Assembly: GCA_003282975.1 (NCBI GenBank)
Contig: QBYD01000011.1
Coordinates: 1 to 38,984 of the forward strand
DNA length: 38,984 bases
From: Pelagibacteraceae bacterium AG-325-C10
Lineage (GTDB): Bacteria > Pseudomonadota > Alphaproteobacteria > Pelagibacterales > Pelagibacteraceae
Direction: 5' to 3'
A model generated the notes under the pieces. That model was not told the origin of the DNA. It worked only from the letters and a program-made list of their open reading frames with translations, and searched no databases. Each line of letters begins with the position of its first letter. The stretch's first letter is position 1. The translations under genes and the position numbers were made by a program. Of this stretch, positions 8,235-14,347 are shown piece by piece.

Positions 8235-8528
8235 TTAATTATAAGGAGATGCATTCATATCATAGCACCCTTCAATTGAATAATTTGAATGTCCTGCATC
8301 ATAGGCCTGTTCTCTTAAATAAGAGAGGCAATAATTTTCTGCTCTACTTAGACTACCAGGATCTTTTCTTTCATTGTAGGTTATACCTCCGATGCAATCA
8401 ATTTTTTCTCCTGTATCCTGACTATAAACGCATCCTTCTACATCTGGATCACAAAAGAAAATACAAAATGCATAAGACGGTGTTTGAAAAAATAGAATAA
8501 TAAACAAAGAAAGAATAATTTTTCTCAT
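8235..8528 (-). CDS. Small exported cysteine-rich protein, unknown function
   Basis: I do not recognise this 97-residue protein. From the ATG at 8526-8528 it begins MRKIILSLFIILFFQTPSYA, a textbook signal peptide with probable cleavage after SYA. The mature part of about 77 residues is acidic and holds seven cysteines (including FCIFFC near its start), which suggests disulfide bonds in the periplasm. A longer reading from GTG at 8541-8543 would put five residues ahead of the signal peptide and is less likely. It shares a cassette with the SRA-HNH gene. A two-unit GTCACA repeat lies 15-36 bases upstream of its start, exactly as in the MORN gene of the next cassette. Confidence 0.65.
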   Translation of the reverse strand: MRKIILSLFIILFFQTPSYAFCIFFCDPDVEGCVYSQDTGEKIDCIGGITYNERKDPGSLSRAENYCLSYLREQAYDAGHSNYSIEGCYDMNASPYN

Positions 8529-8542
8529 AATAAATAGTATCA

Positions 8543-8564
8543 CTGTGACGCTAGTGTGACTAGA
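8543..8564. repeat. TGTGAC direct-repeat cluster, right end of cassette A (two 11-bp units)
   Basis: Two units, CTGTGACGCTA (8543-8553) and GTGTGACTAGA (8554-8564). They lie 56 bases before the tRNA-Thr copy at 8621 and 15 bases upstream of the ATG of the small exported protein. The equivalent cluster at 9344-9365 matches at 18 of 24 positions over the CACTGTG...AGA stretch. Confidence 0.6.
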
Positions 8565-8568
8565 TCAA

Positions 8569-8597
8569 TATTAAATATCAAATTTCATTGGAAACAA
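8569..8597 (-). promoter_or_regulatory. Putative promoter of cassette A genes
   Basis: On the minus strand, TTGTTT (8592-8597) and TTAATA (8569-8574) are 17 bases apart. The predicted start point falls beside or within the GTCACA repeats. The same arrangement, collinear without gaps, is found ahead of the MORN gene. Assignment is by consensus only. Confidence 0.35.
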
Positions 8598-8620
8598 ATA
8601 TCTATTTTAACTTTTATTCC

Positions 8621-8671
8621 TGATTTGTAATCAATAGGTCCGCGGTTCGAATCCGTGCGGGGGCACCATCA
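8621..8671 (+). repeat. Exact 51-bp copy of the tRNA-Thr 3' end (att site)
   Basis: Identical to 6904-6954: from base 29 of tRNA-Thr (anticodon stem) through the encoded CCA and three following bases. Weaker similarity continues for about 15 bases (CAATTAAATCAA against CAATAAAATCAA after the tRNA). The 5' half of the tRNA is missing, so this is not a functional tRNA. It marks the boundary between cassettes A and B. Confidence 0.92.
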
Positions 8672-8730
8672 ACCAATTAAATCAAGGACAACTATTTTTT
8701 TTCAAATAAAATTTAACTAGATTTTGAAAA

Positions 8731-9330
8731 CTACAATTCACTCTTAATTTTTCCATTCTCCCATTCACCTGAATACTTTTTTCCATCAGGGTAATTTATA
8801 ATACCTTTTCCATGTTTACGACTATTCTTAAATTCTCCTTCATATTTTTCACCATTAGGTGATGTAAATATACCTTTTCCATTTAATTGATCATCAGTCC
8901 ATAAACCAATAAATTTTTCTCCTGTTTTTGAAATATAAGTACCTTCTCCATGTTGGCGAGAATTTTTAAAATTCCCAATATATTTTGCACCATTCGGATA
9001 TGAAAATACACCTTCTCCATTTTGTTTGCCATCTTTCCAATTACCAACATATTTTGCTCCATCAGGATAAGTAAAAGTTCCTTTACCATCATGAGAACCA
9101 TTTTTCCATTCACCAACATATTTTCTGCCGTCTTGATATGTTAAACTCCCTTGTCCATTTGGATTACCTTCTTTCCACTCTCCAATAAACTTAGTTCCAT
9201 CAGGTATATTTACCTCGCCTTTACAGTTAGTCCATTTTCTTACATCAGCATCTGTACACAATGGTAATGATAAAGATATATCTGCCCAAAAAAAAATATA
9301 ACAAATGATATATAAAAGTATTTTCATCAT
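8731..9330 (-). CDS. Exported MORN-repeat protein
   Basis: A 199-residue protein with an N-terminal signal peptide (MMKILLYIICYIFFWADIS, probable cleavage near residue 22), Cys25 and Cys36 in a short linker, then seven MORN repeats of 23 residues starting at about 47, 70, 93, 116, 139, 162 and 185 (the last is partial). Each repeat follows the pattern K-Y/F-x-G-x-W/F-K-x-x-x-x-x-G-x-G. MORN arrays form elongated beta sheets used for protein or membrane-surface binding; no catalytic domain is visible. The signal peptide places it in the periplasm or outside. It is the only gene in cassette B. Its role is unknown; possibilities include an envelope-surface scaffold or an effector-like protein. 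Confidence 0.82.
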   Translation of the reverse strand: MMKILLYIICYIFFWADISLSLPLCTDADVRKWTNCKGEVNIPDGTKFIGEWKEGNPNGQGSLTYQDGRKYVGEWKNGSHDGKGTFTYPDGAKYVGNWKDGKQNGEGVFSYPNGAKYIGNFKNSRQHGEGTYISKTGEKFIGLWTDDQLNGKGIFTSPNGEKYEGEFKNSRKHGKGIINYPDGKKYSGEWENGKIKSEL

Positions 9331-9343
9331 AAAAACTTTACCA

Positions 9344-9365
9344 CTGTGCCAAGAATGTGACCAGA
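9344..9365. repeat. TGTGAC-type direct-repeat cluster, right end of cassette B
   Basis: Two 11-bp units, CTGTGCCAAGA (9344-9354) and ATGTGACCAGA (9355-9365). It lies 14 bases upstream of the MORN start and 53 bases before the degenerate tRNA-Thr copy, the same position as the cluster of cassette A, but more diverged. Confidence 0.55.
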
Positions 9366-9368
9366 CTA

Positions 9369-9398
9369 AAAATATTTTAAATAAATTAATGCAATCAA
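9369..9398 (-). promoter_or_regulatory. Putative promoter of the MORN gene
   Basis: On the minus strand, TTGATT (9393-9398) and TATTTT (9369-9374) are 18 bases apart, immediately upstream of the GTCACA repeats. The segment lines up without gaps against the cassette A promoter region. Consensus quality is low. Confidence 0.3.
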
Positions 9399-9418
9399 AT
9401 GTTTATTTAAACTTTAGT

Positions 9419-9482
9419 AATTGATTTTTTATCAATAGGTCACGGTTCGAAACCGAGCGAGGTCACCATCACTCAATAAAAT
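9419..9482 (+). repeat. Degenerate copy of the tRNA-Thr 3' end plus flank (outer att site)
   Basis: Matches tRNA-Thr from the anticodon stem (AATTGATT) to the encoded CCA (9466-9468) with several substitutions and one deleted base. It then matches the bases after the tRNA (ATCACTCAATAAAAT) perfectly. The T-loop GGTTCGA is kept. It is the right boundary of the island; nadK ends 22 bases later. Its decay suggests it is the oldest junction. Confidence 0.85.
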
Positions 9483-9490
9483 TAAATAAG

Positions 9491-10261
9491 TTAGCTCGTT
9501 TCTCCTCTTAATTGTTCAATTTTAATTTTTTTTTGTAAGCTTTTGCTTTTATCATACAGAAGATTGAATTTTATTTTATTATTAGTTTGAACAGAAATAG
9601 ATTTAGCATTTCTAACTTCTAAATTATCAGCAACAGCGCTAATTGGTCTTTTGGTTGGATTTAAATTGGTAATTATAATTTTAAGTTTATCATTAACTAT
9701 TTTACCCCTCCATCTTCTGGGTCTAAATGGACTAATAGGAGCAATAGATAATTTTTTTGAATTTAAACTCAAGATAGGTCCATGAACTGAAAGATTGTAG
9801 GCAGTACTACCTGCAGGAGTTGATACTAGCACTCCATCTGCAACTAAATTTTTAATAATTTGTTTTGAACCATGTTTGATTGATAAAGATGCAGCTTGTC
9901 TGCTTTGTCTTAAAACTGATACCTCATTTATCGCTAATGATTTTTTTGTTTGATTATTCTTATTTTTTACGATCATTTCTAGTGGTGAAATTGAAATCAT
10001 ATTAGCATTAGTCAAATTCTTAATAATATTTTTTGAAGAAAACTTATTCATTAGAAATCCATAATTTCCTGAATTAATTCCATAAAATCTTTTTTTTAAA
10101 TTCTTGTTTTTTTTTAAAGTTTCAAGCATAAAGCCATCACCACCAATAACGATTACAAGATTGTCTTGTTTAAATTGGTAATTTTTAATTTTTTTTAAAA
10201 GTAAATTTTTAATATTGGATGATTTTTTATTTTTATCAGAAATAATTTGAGGATTACTCAT
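9491..10261 (-). CDS. nadK: NAD kinase
   Basis: NAD kinase phosphorylates NAD to NADP in the cytoplasm and is the only route to NADP. The 256 residues show the GGDG motif (40-43) of the diacylglycerol-kinase-like fold, INEVSVLRQ, DGVLVSTPAGSTAYN and GPIL, all typical of the family. It is slightly shorter than the usual 290 residues: the opening Rossmann strand before GGDG is reduced, as in several alphaproteobacteria. It starts 4 bases after the tRNA-Leu end, so the two are probably cotranscribed, and the chromosomal backbone resumes here after the island. Confidence 0.93.
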   Translation of the reverse strand: MSNPQIISDKNKKSSNIKNLLLKKIKNYQFKQDNLVIVIGGDGFMLETLKKNKNLKKRFYGINSGNYGFLMNKFSSKNIIKNLTNANMISISPLEMIVKNKNNQTKKSLAINEVSVLRQSRQAASLSIKHGSKQIIKNLVADGVLVSTPAGSTAYNLSVHGPILSLNSKKLSIAPISPFRPRRWRGKIVNDKLKIIITNLNPTKRPISAVADNLEVRNAKSISVQTNNKIKFNLLYDKSKSLQKKIKIEQLRGETS

Positions 10262-10265
10262 TTAG

Positions 10266-10351
10266 TGGTGCCCTCGGCCAGACTCGAACTGGCACTCCGC
10301 AAGCGGCAAGGATTTTAAGTCCTTTGTGTCTACCAATTTCACCACGAGGGC
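10266..10351 (-). tRNA. tRNA-Leu (anticodon UAA)
   Basis: An 86-base class II tRNA on the minus strand. The acceptor is GCCCUCG with CGAGGGC, the discriminator is A and CCA is encoded. The anticodon stem AAGGA/UCCUU holds loop CUUAAAA, giving UAA, and the variable arm is long (GCCGCUUGCGG). The D-arm is typical for Leu. Confidence 0.96.
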
Positions 10352-10369
10352 ATTAATGAATTTCATGAG

Positions 10370-10398
10370 TATTTATGCTAATATTTATAATTGAACAA
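10370..10398 (-). promoter_or_regulatory. Putative promoter of tRNA-Leu/nadK
   Basis: On the minus strand, TTGTTC (10393-10398) and TAAATA (10370-10375) are separated by exactly 17 bases. The -10 element lies 18 bases upstream of the tRNA-Leu 5' end. Found by consensus only. Confidence 0.45.
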
Positions 10399-10423
10399 GT
10401 CTAATAAGTAAAATTTTTTTATC

Positions 10424-11215
10424 TTAATGAATCGTTATTCTATGCATTACTCTATTACCTTTAAATGGTGTTGCTTGATGAAGCATTGATCTATTGTCCC
10501 AAATAGCAAGCTGGTTTTTTTCCCATTGTAACGAATATTGAAATTTTTTCTTAACTTGATGATTTAATAATAATTTTTTTAGTTTTATTTGATTTTTAAT
10601 TTTAGGCTTAAAATCTATTAAATGACCAGGGCTACAATAAATTGCGTAATTTGTATTTATCTTTTTTAAAATTTTATGAGTGGAAATTAATTCTTTGATT
10701 TTTCTACCCTTTTCTTTAACTCTTTCTTGTGTAGTGATTGATATTGGTCCCTCAGATGAATAAACACCTTTTGACAATTTTAATTTTTTCTTAATTCCAG
10801 CTGGTAATTGTTTATAGGCTAAATATTGAGAGCAAAACTCTGTATTAGCTAAACCTTTCTTTGGTACAAGTTTTGATAACAACATCGTAAATCTTGGAGG
10901 TTTTTTTGTGTAAATTGAATCTGTATGAAATTGTTCTCCAAAACTTGGTCCTTTATCGGTAGCTTTTCGTTGTACAACAGTGATTTGAGGATATTTTTTA
11001 TTTAGACCTTTTAATCTTGGATATTTTGCTAATTTTCCAAAATTCTTAGCAAACTTAATGTACGAACTTGATGTTAAAATTTGTTTTCTAAAAAAAATTA
11101 CACCATATTTATAGAGCGCTTGTTTTATTTTTTTCAAATCATGATTTGAGATTTTCTTTAAATCGCATTCAATCTCAGCTCCAATTTCTTTTTTATTTGG
11201 AATAATTTTAATCAT
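10424..11215 (-). CDS. TauD/TfdA-family Fe(II)/2-oxoglutarate dioxygenase
   Basis: A non-haem iron enzyme that couples oxidation of 2-oxoglutarate to hydroxylation of a small organic substrate. In 263 residues it keeps the iron ligands H97 and D99 (QFHTDS) and the distal H246 in the WDNRSMLHQATP motif, with R255 or R259 as the likely 2-oxoglutarate clamp. Family members release sulfite from taurine or oxidise phenoxyacetates, carnitine precursors and other acids; the substrate here cannot be read from sequence. It lies 6 bases downstream of a tartrate/D-malate dehydrogenase-like gene, so the two may serve one catabolic route. The lysine-rich composition is like its neighbours and gives no sign of transfer. 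Confidence 0.85.
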   Translation of the reverse strand: MIKIIPNKKEIGAEIECDLKKISNHDLKKIKQALYKYGVIFFRKQILTSSSYIKFAKNFGKLAKYPRLKGLNKKYPQITVVQRKATDKGPSFGEQFHTDSIYTKKPPRFTMLLSKLVPKKGLANTEFCSQYLAYKQLPAGIKKKLKLSKGVYSSEGPISITTQERVKEKGRKIKELISTHKILKKINTNYAIYCSPGHLIDFKPKIKNQIKLKKLLLNHQVKKKFQYSLQWEKNQLAIWDNRSMLHQATPFKGNRVMHRITIH

Positions 11216-11221
11216 TATTAA

Positions 11222-12286
11222 TTACAAATTGTCTAATACTGCTTGAGCACACTGAATAGTATTGCTTTCTCCATTTAAATCTTTTGTTCTATTCTTTTTA
11301 TCAAATAAAGTTTTTTCAATTGATGTCATAATTGAATTAGCAGCTTCTTTTTCACCAAGATAATTCAACATCAAAGCACCAGACCAAATTTGACCAATAG
11401 GATTGGCAATACCTTTTCCTGCAATATCAGGTGCAGATCCATGAACTGGTTCAAATAATGATGGAAATTTTTTTTCAGGATTTATATTTGCAGATGGTGC
11501 AATACCAATGGTTCCAGTACAGGCTGGACCTAAATCTGACAAAATATCTCCAAATAAATTAGAAGCTACAACAACATCAAACCACTCAGGATTTAAAACA
11601 AATCGAGCAACTAAAATATCAATATGAAATTGATCAGTTTCAATATCTGAATAGTCTTTTTTATTTTCATTAAATCTCTCATCCCAGTACGGCATTGTAA
11701 TTGAAATACCATTTGATTTAGTTGCACTAGTAAGTTTTTTTCTTTTTCTAGATTTAGCTAATTCAAAAGCAAATTTTTGCACTCTATCAATTCCATGCTT
11801 AGACATAATGGTTTCCTGAAGAGCCATTTCTCTATCAGTTCCTTCAAACATTCTTCCACCAACTGATGAATATTCTCCCTCAGTATTTTCTCTAATAATT
11901 ACCATATCAATATCACCAGGTTTTTTGTCAGCTAATGGTGATTTAACACCTGGGAATAATTTAACAGGTCTTAAATTTATGTATTGATCAAATTCTCTTC
12001 TAAACTTTAATAATGATCCCCATAAAGTTATATGATCAGGATATCTGTCTGGCATTCCAACAGCTCCAAAAAAAATAGCATCGTGTTTTTCAATTTTTTC
12101 TTTCCAGTTATCTGGCATCATTTTTCCATGTTTTTCATAGTAATCACAAGATGCAAAATCAAATTCATCAATTACTAATTTAAATTGATGTTGTTCTGAA
12201 ATTTTTTTTAAAACTTTATGAGCTTCAGGAACAACTTCAGTTCCTATCCCGTCACCTGCAATTGATGCAATGTTATAAGTTTTCAT
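11222..12286 (-). CDS. Tartrate/D-malate dehydrogenase (decarboxylating), isocitrate/isopropylmalate dehydrogenase family
   Basis: An NAD-dependent beta-decarboxylating dehydrogenase that converts D-malate, tartrate or a similar 2-hydroxyacid to a keto acid plus CO2. The 354 residues contain AGDGIGTEVVPEA (about 10-22), LRPVKLFPGVKSPL, RENTEGEYSS, the metal-binding SNLFGDILSDLG segment and the coenzyme loop EPVHGSAPDIAGKGIANPIG. These features fit the DmlA/TtuC branch better than LeuB or Icd. It forms a pair with the dioxygenase gene 6 bases downstream. The exact substrate is inference. Confidence 0.85.
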   Translation of the reverse strand: MKTYNIASIAGDGIGTEVVPEAHKVLKKISEQHQFKLVIDEFDFASCDYYEKHGKMMPDNWKEKIEKHDAIFFGAVGMPDRYPDHITLWGSLLKFRREFDQYINLRPVKLFPGVKSPLADKKPGDIDMVIIRENTEGEYSSVGGRMFEGTDREMALQETIMSKHGIDRVQKFAFELAKSRKRKKLTSATKSNGISITMPYWDERFNENKKDYSDIETDQFHIDILVARFVLNPEWFDVVVASNLFGDILSDLGPACTGTIGIAPSANINPEKKFPSLFEPVHGSAPDIAGKGIANPIGQIWSGALMLNYLGEKEAANSIMTSIEKTLFDKKNRTKDLNGESNTIQCAQAVLDNL

Positions 12287-12363
12287 AATATCATTTATAT
12301 CTTAACTTTATTAAATTTGAACAATTTAAAGATAATTGAGATAAAATTTATTAGACAAAATAT

Positions 12364-12639
12364 TTATCTCTGTTGTTTTTCAATTTCTAAAGAACCGTTA
12401 AAATTAACATTTGCTTTTACATGTTTGTAATAACTGGGATTATTAATAAGTTTTATAAGATCAATTCCCTTATTTTCATATCTTCTTTTAATAGTATTTC
12501 TAGGAAGGATAACTAGATTTAAATCATCAACATAATGTTCGGACCATTCTTTTTCTATCTTGTCTTTTATTAATTTTTTTAAAAATAACCTGAAATCTGT
12601 ACAGGAAATCATTTTTAATTTATCATTTAATAAAGGCAT
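12364..12639 (-). CDS. Unrecognised small protein (91 residues)
   Basis: I do not recognise this protein. It is highly charged, has no signal peptide or membrane segment, and has a middle part with an IxLPRNTIKRRYENKGIDL stretch that could be helix-turn-helix-like, though this is weak. It begins 2 bases after the stop of the COG4091 gene and is followed by 77 bases before the tartrate/D-malate dehydrogenase gene. An alternative start is Met10 (MISCTDF). Codon use matches its neighbours, and the tight spacing argues that it is real and cotranscribed. Confidence 0.55.
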   Translation of the reverse strand: MPLLNDKLKMISCTDFRLFLKKLIKDKIEKEWSEHYVDDLNLVILPRNTIKRRYENKGIDLIKLINNPSYYKHVKANVNFNGSLEIEKQQR

Positions 12640-12641
12640 AA

Positions 12642-13937
12642 TTAATTTAGATTATTATACTGATATTCTCTTGCTTTAACAATATCTTCAGGAATATCTA
12701 AATCAACATCATCTAATTTTATAATGTCATCTTTATTAATATCTCTTACTAAAATTGCGTTATCTGTAAGGCCTAACGGTAAGATTTTTTCTCTTTTTGA
12801 TTTTTCAGATGTAACTAGACGACCTCTTGCGCAAAACCCTCCTTCCCCGTCAAGTTTATCTCCTTTTTTTAAATCCTTTTTTGCATAACTTGCAACATCA
12901 GCATTATAATTCTTAGTAAAACCAGTTGCTCTATTATCTAAAGCTATTGAATAAATAGATTGAGCAAGTTCTAAACCTATATAATGATAAGGTCTCCAAA
13001 TAGCTGAGTAATTTCCTGATGTGTCTGTAACCATTCCATAATCTTTAAAACAATTTTTTACATATTCATTTTGTGCTTTAATGACAATGTAAACACCCCA
13101 TCTTAAATCATTTGCAATATCTTTTTTATCAAAATCAATACTTGATATAACTTCAACTTGACCCTCAAAGTCTATTAATCCTCCCTCAGACTTTGGTATC
13201 ATTTTTTTTGCAATATCATAAACACCTATTGGTGGAAATGTTAAGCCATTTTCAGGACACTTTAGATTAGCAGCATTGCTTACAGCACACATTTCAATAG
13301 CTGATTTGTCTCCACATAAAAAACTGTTAAACATTTTAGGATTCATGCCAGACTCAATTTCAGCACGTTCTTTGGTTAATCCATAATAATCCCAAACTGT
13401 ATCAGGTGTAGAGTATTCAAATGTGGGGTGATACTTTGTGCCTTTTCCTGCACATACTACAGAAAAACCATTTAATCTTGCCCATTCAATTTGCTCTAAT
13501 ATTAATGACGGCTGATCACCATAAGCCATAGAGCAGATAACATTATTCTCTTTTGCAAGATCGGATAGATATTTGCCACAAGTTATATCTGCTTCAACAT
13601 TAACCAAAATTAAGTTTTTCTTATTTTTAATTATCTTTACTGCATGAACAGTCCCAACAATTGGATTACCTGTTGCCTCAATAAAAATTTCAATATTTCT
13701 ATCTAAAATATCATCTAAAGAATTTGTAAAATTTATTTCATCAATTGAAGATTGTTTAATGCCACTATTTATACAATTTTTCTTTGCTCTATCTATATTT
13801 AAATCAACTATGCTATCAATTTGAATTTTATCTAAATGATTATATTGAGCTAGAAACATGCTAACGAATTTTCCACAACCTATAAAAGCAATTCTTATAG
13901 GTTCTTTTCTATTTTCTAATTTTGTGTGTAAAAACAT
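12642..13937 (-). CDS. Homoserine-dehydrogenase-like NAD(P)-binding protein with C-terminal SAF domain (COG4091 type)
   Basis: The N-terminal part (about 13-140) is a Rossmann domain with IRIAFIGCGKFVSMF and a conserved EATGNPIVG segment, like homoserine dehydrogenase. The centre (about 150-330) holds conserved stretches such as YGDQPSLILEQIEWARLNG and KGTKYHPTFEYSTP. The C-terminal part (about 340-425) looks like a SAF domain, found in sialic-acid synthase and altronate dehydratase. The 431 residues match COG4091, whose members occur in sugar-acid gene clusters; the reaction is not settled for this copy. It probably oxidises or reduces a polyhydroxy or keto acid in the same route as its neighbours. 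A true Hom role is unlikely because the substrate domain differs. Confidence 0.75.
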   Translation of the reverse strand: MFLHTKLENRKEPIRIAFIGCGKFVSMFLAQYNHLDKIQIDSIVDLNIDRAKKNCINSGIKQSSIDEINFTNSLDDILDRNIEIFIEATGNPIVGTVHAVKIIKNKKNLILVNVEADITCGKYLSDLAKENNVICSMAYGDQPSLILEQIEWARLNGFSVVCAGKGTKYHPTFEYSTPDTVWDYYGLTKERAEIESGMNPKMFNSFLCGDKSAIEMCAVSNAANLKCPENGLTFPPIGVYDIAKKMIPKSEGGLIDFEGQVEVISSIDFDKKDIANDLRWGVYIVIKAQNEYVKNCFKDYGMVTDTSGNYSAIWRPYHYIGLELAQSIYSIALDNRATGFTKNYNADVASYAKKDLKKGDKLDGEGGFCARGRLVTSEKSKREKILPLGLTDNAILVRDINKDDIIKLDDVDLDIPEDIVKAREYQYNNLN

Positions 13938-13942
13938 TTATA

Positions 13943-14347
13943 TTAAATAGCTTTTAATCCATGAGTAAGAAATTTTTTATCAAGACCACAATCTTTATAT
14001 CCACGTTTTACAACATTGAGATATCGTTCTGTTGGAAATTTAAAAGGAGATTTTTTAACCATTGTGTAGGTCATTACTTTTTTTCCATAGTAACTAAAGT
14101 AATATTTCTTATATAAAATTGGATAATCTTCATAAAGATCTAATTTTTTTTCATCACTTTTTGAAATTTCAAACAAACCACCTGGTACAATAGAGTTTTT
14201 CTTTGGTTCAATATCAGCTGCTCTATATTTACTTCTAAATGTTAATCTAAAATCTTTAAGATTTATCTTTTTTAAAAAAATACTATCTTTACATCTACGT
14301 TTCATTTGAAAATGATGTAAATTACTTCCATAGGCAAAATAAAGCAT
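13943..14347 (-). CDS. Gamma-glutamylcyclotransferase-like protein
   Basis: A small cytoplasmic enzyme of the GGCT/AIG2 fold that releases 5-oxoproline from gamma-glutamyl amino compounds. The 134 residues show the substrate-loop motif FAYGSNL (4-10) and the catalytic Glu73 in LDLYEDYP. The protein is compact, in line with bacterial members. Its start abuts the cinA stop with no gap, and it ends 5 bases before the COG4091 gene, so all three are probably one transcript. The physiological substrate is unknown. Confidence 0.82.
   Translation of the reverse strand: MLYFAYGSNLHHFQMKRRCKDSIFLKKINLKDFRLTFRSKYRAADIEPKKNSIVPGGLFEISKSDEKKLDLYEDYPILYKKYYFSYYGKKVMTYTMVKKSPFKFPTERYLNVVKRGYKDCGLDKKFLTHGLKAI

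Larger units (their letters stand above)
6876..9482. mobile_element. tRNA-Thr-anchored cassette island with three tRNA-3'-end copies
   Basis: An intact tRNA-Thr (6876-6951) is followed by two cargo units, each closed on the right by a tRNA-Thr 3'-end copy. Unit A (6955-8620) carries an SRA-HNH endonuclease and a small exported protein and ends in an exact copy (8621-8671). Unit B (8672-9418) carries an exported MORN-repeat protein and ends in a degenerate copy (9419-9482). All three cargo genes read on the minus strand, opposite to the tRNA. TGTGAC repeat clusters lie 50-65 bases from the tRNA copies on the inner side. No integrase, transposase or replication gene is present, so mobilisation in trans is inferred. 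The layout is what successive site-specific insertions at one tRNA anticodon-loop site would leave behind. Confidence 0.8.

Noticed and set aside
8192-8500. Plus-strand ORF of 102 residues opposite the small exported protein
   Set aside because: The opposite frame has a clear signal peptide and tight operon spacing; this frame shows no family features.
8621-8671. Second functional tRNA-Thr gene
   Set aside because: Only bases 29-76 are present; acceptor 5' strand and D-arm are missing.
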